Positions 4,510 through 5,833 of a DNA stretch of 5,833 nucleotides are shown in pieces. The stretch covers positions 3,354 through 9,186 of the forward strand of contig JAHWJR010000064.1 in assembly GCA_019348335.1 (NCBI GenBank). The letters run 5' to 3'. Position numbers and translations under genes: made by a program. The DNA is from Actinomycetota bacterium (GTDB lineage Bacteria > Actinomycetota > Acidimicrobiia > Acidimicrobiales > CADCSY01). Numbering within the stretch: position 1 is the first letter of the stretch; each line of letters begins with the position of its first letter. The notes beneath the pieces are model-generated. The model was not told where the DNA came from and did no database searches. It saw only the letters and a list, made by a program, of their open reading frames with translations.

Positions 4510-5247
4510 CGACGGGTCCTCCTCGCGTACCCAAGTGCCCGGCTCCCAGGTGAAGCTCGAACGAACGTGCAGCGCCACACCCTGGCGCCGGGCGAACTCC
4601 ACCGAGCGCATGGCCGGCTTCGGGCAGCCGGTGGCGGTCATCTCCAGGAGCTCCTCGAACCCGACCCGGGCCATGCGCCGGGCCGAGGGCACGACTCGGG
4701 GATCGGCGGTGAACACGCCGCTCACGTCGGTGTAGAGCTCGCAGGCGTCGGCGCCCAGCGCCGCGGCCAGCGCCACCCCGGTCGTGTCCGATCCGCCCCG
4801 GCCCAGAAAGGTGACGTCGCGTGCGCCGCTCACCCCCTGGGCGCCGCCGACGACCGGGACCCGCCCTGCCGCCAGCGCCTCGAGGATCCGCTCCGGCCGG
4901 AGCTCGACGATCTTGGCATTGGTGTGGGTGCCGTCGGTGAGGAAGCCCGCCTGGCTGCCGGTGAAGCTGTGGGCCTCGACCCCGAGGTCGTGGAGCGCCA
5001 TGCACACCAGAGCGGTGGACTTGCGCTCGCCGGCGGTGATGAGCATGTCCATCTCCCGCCCCGGACGCGACCGCGACACCTGGCTGGCCAGGTACAGCAG
5101 GTCGTCGGTCTCGTGGCCCATGGCGCTCACCACCACCACCACCTCGTCGCCTCGGCGCCGGGTGCGGGCGATGTGATCGGCCACGGCCCGAATCCGGTCG
5201 GGATCGGCCATCGACGACCCACCGAACTTCTGAATGACCAGTCCCAT
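4024..5247 (-). CDS. lysC: Aspartate kinase (aspartokinase), alpha subunit
   Basis: This enzyme phosphorylates L-aspartate with ATP to L-aspartyl-4-phosphate, the committed and feedback-controlled step of the aspartate family. The 407-residue product has an N-terminal amino-acid-kinase domain (about 1-245) and two ACT domains (about 263-335 and 341-405). Motifs include KFGGSS (7-12), VVVVVSAM (36-43), SFTGSQAGF (94-102), GRGGSDTTGVALAAALGA (149-166) and ELYTDVSGVFTADPR (170-184). ACT1 reads KVTVQGVPDRPGIAALLF; ACT2 includes GMKSHPGVSAKAFEVLAAHG. The ACT arrangement is that of lysine/threonine-inhibited enzymes. At 206-213 the usual G-A/S-K-V/I motif reads GCPKPAMR, which is unusual. The ATG at 5247 gives the normal N-terminus; no Shine-Dalgarno is present. 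asd follows by 29 bp. An internal start at 4509 probably yields a second product. Confidence 0.96.
   Translation of the reverse strand: MGLVIQKFGGSSMADPDRIRAVADHIARTRRRGDEVVVVVSAMGHETDDLLYLASQVSRSRPGREMDMLITAGERKSTALVCMALHDLGVEAHSFTGSQAGFLTDGTHTNAKIVELRPERILEALAAGRVPVVGGAQGVSGARDVTFLGRGGSDTTGVALAAALGADACELYTDVSGVFTADPRVVPSARRMARVGFEELLEMTATGCPKPAMRSVEFARRQGVALHVRSSFTWEPGTWVREEDPSMENAVVTAVTHDTGDAKVTVQGVPDRPGIAALLFRALADHDVLVDMIVQNTSAEGRTDISFTVPCEHLELARRSCHERAAELGAVEVLGDDGIAKVSLIGAGMKSHPGVSAKAFEVLAAHGVNIEMISTSSIRITCVVRAEQVEQAVQALHDAFELDRPVV
4518..4523 (-). promoter_or_regulatory. Internal Shine-Dalgarno for the aspartokinase beta subunit
   Basis: AGGAGG on the minus strand is formed by the codons for E242-E243 and lies eight bases before the ATG of Met247. 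It is the only full-consensus Shine-Dalgarno I found in front of a plausible start in this window. Confidence 0.72.
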
Positions 5248-5257
5248 GGCCGAGCGG

Positions 5258-5263
5258 ACGCTA
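5258..5263 (-). promoter_or_regulatory. Candidate -10 element of lysC
   Basis: TAGCGT, in the context GGTAGCGT on the minus strand, lies ten bases before the lysC ATG. It implies a leader of only a few bases. No -35 consensus is visible. It sits within the 38-bp gap shared with the divergent cyclophilin gene. Confidence 0.3.
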
Positions 5264-5271
5264 CCAGCCGT

Positions 5272-5277
5272 TAGGTT
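5272..5277 (+). promoter_or_regulatory. Candidate -10 element of the cyclophilin gene
   Basis: TAGGTT lies eight bases before the ATG at 5286, placing the expected transcription start at or beside the start codon. There is no Shine-Dalgarno (the upstream run is C-rich) and no clear -35. Confidence 0.35.
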
Positions 5278-5285
5278 TGCCCCCC

Positions 5286-5833
5286 ATGCCCACCGAGAAG
5301 CGTCGCCGCCAGAAGGAAGGGCGCCAGGCCCGGCTCGCCGCCCAGCAGGCCAGCCGGCGCCGGGCGCAACGCAAGCGCCGCCTGGTGACCGCGGTGGTCG
5401 CCTCGCTGGCGGTCTTCGGCCTGCTGCTGCTCCTCTCCGGGAACGGGGACGACCCGGCGGAGCAGGACGTCACCACCGACCAGGGTGACGGCGGCTTCGA
5501 GTACGGCACCGGCGAGTGCCCGCCGGAGGACAAGCCAGAGGAGCCCGTCCGCCAGTTCGACGACGCCCCGCAGCGCTGCATCGAGGACGGCGTCGACTAC
5601 GCCGCCGTGCTCACCACCTCCGAGGGGGAGCTCACCGTCGACCTGCTGGAGGACACGGCGCCGGGCACGGTCAACAACTTCGTGGTGCTGGCCCGCTACG
5701 GCTACTACGACGGCAGCGTGTTCCACCGCATCATCCCCGACTTCGTGGTCCAGGGCGGCTCACCCCCGGGGGCGCCGGCGGGAACGGGTGGTCCGGGCTA
5801 CACCATCCCCGACGAGCTCCCGGCCAGCGTCGA
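5286..5833 (+). CDS. Membrane-anchored cyclophilin-type peptidyl-prolyl cis-trans isomerase (5' part, cut by window end)
   Basis: The first 182 codons are in the window with no stop. Residues 1-32 are strongly basic (arginine and lysine rich), followed by one membrane segment at about 33-51, so the N-terminus is inside and the rest outside the cell membrane. A linker of about 50 acidic, glycine-rich residues carries C78 and C98, which may form a disulfide. The cyclophilin fold begins near 104: YAAVLTTSEGELTVDL, APGTVNNFVVLARYGYYDG, then FHRIIPDFVVQGG (146-158) with the catalytic arginine R148. After QGG the usual aspartate is serine, with two extra residues before TGGPGYTIPDEL. Such enzymes assist folding of exported proteins by proline isomerisation. 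The ATG at 5286 is the first start after the lysC gap and gives the full basic tail. Confidence 0.9.
   Translation, partial: MPTEKRRRQKEGRQARLAAQQASRRRAQRKRRLVTAVVASLAVFGLLLLLSGNGDDPAEQDVTTDQGDGGFEYGTGECPPEDKPEEPVRQFDDAPQRCIEDGVDYAAVLTTSEGELTVDLLEDTAPGTVNNFVVLARYGYYDGSVFHRIIPDFVVQGGSPPGAPAGTGGPGYTIPDELPASV

Noticed and set aside
3059..5274. Long plus-strand open frames of more than 400 codons opposite asd and lysC (3059-4393 and 4057-5274)
   Set aside because: They are antisense shadows of two certain enzymes in GC-rich DNA. The translations are rich in His, Gly and Arg, without recognisable domains or credible start signals.
1..5833. Mobile elements, CRISPR arrays, tRNA or rRNA genes
   Set aside because: I saw no transposase-like frame, no spaced direct repeats, no terminal inverted repeats and no RNA gene. 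Every gap is under 130 bp.

Overview
The window is GC-rich chromosomal DNA with tightly packed housekeeping genes. The most likely source is a high-GC actinobacterium, and the gene style suggests the class Acidimicrobiia. This is inferred from base composition, actinobacterial-type sequences (aspartokinase, a membrane-anchored cyclophilin with a basic N-terminus) and start sites that look leaderless. No mobile element, rRNA, tRNA or CRISPR array was found.

Layout, left to right. (1) 1-1425 (+): nuoN, the last membrane antiporter-like subunit of respiratory complex I. It is followed by a 73-bp gap with a strong imperfect hairpin. (2) 2538 down to 1499 (-): a compact three-gene unit in the order MerR-family metal-type regulator, a 63-residue protein with eight cysteines, and a PadR-family regulator. 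The small protein starts at GTG inside the end of the merR-type gene and is easily missed. The unit has a MerR-type promoter with a near-palindromic operator inside a 20-bp spacer. (3) 2666-2950 (+): a small MazG-like nucleotide pyrophosphohydrolase with a four-cysteine tail. It is divergent from the merR-type gene and convergent with asd, and one hairpin contains the stop codons of both convergent genes. (4) 5247 down to 2963 (-): lysC then asd, the first two steps of the aspartate pathway (lysine, diaminopimelate, threonine, methionine). lysC carries an internal in-frame start with a perfect AGGAGG, predicted to make the separate regulatory beta subunit. (5) 5286 to the window end (+): the 5' part of a membrane-anchored cyclophilin, divergent from lysC across 38 bp.

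A pattern runs through the window. Genes that look like the first of a transcript (merR-type, mazG-like, lysC, cyclophilin), and also asd, have a TANNNT -10-like hexamer 4-10 bases before the start codon and no Shine-Dalgarno sequence. Genes or starts inside transcripts (nuoN, the cysteine-rich gene, padR-type, lysC beta) have clear Shine-Dalgarno sequences.

The most interesting items are the MerR / cysteine-rich / PadR unit, the internal aspartokinase start, the NuoN sequence lacking the usual TM5 glutamate, and the shared stop-codon hairpin. Function calls come from motif recognition by eye; no database search was run.
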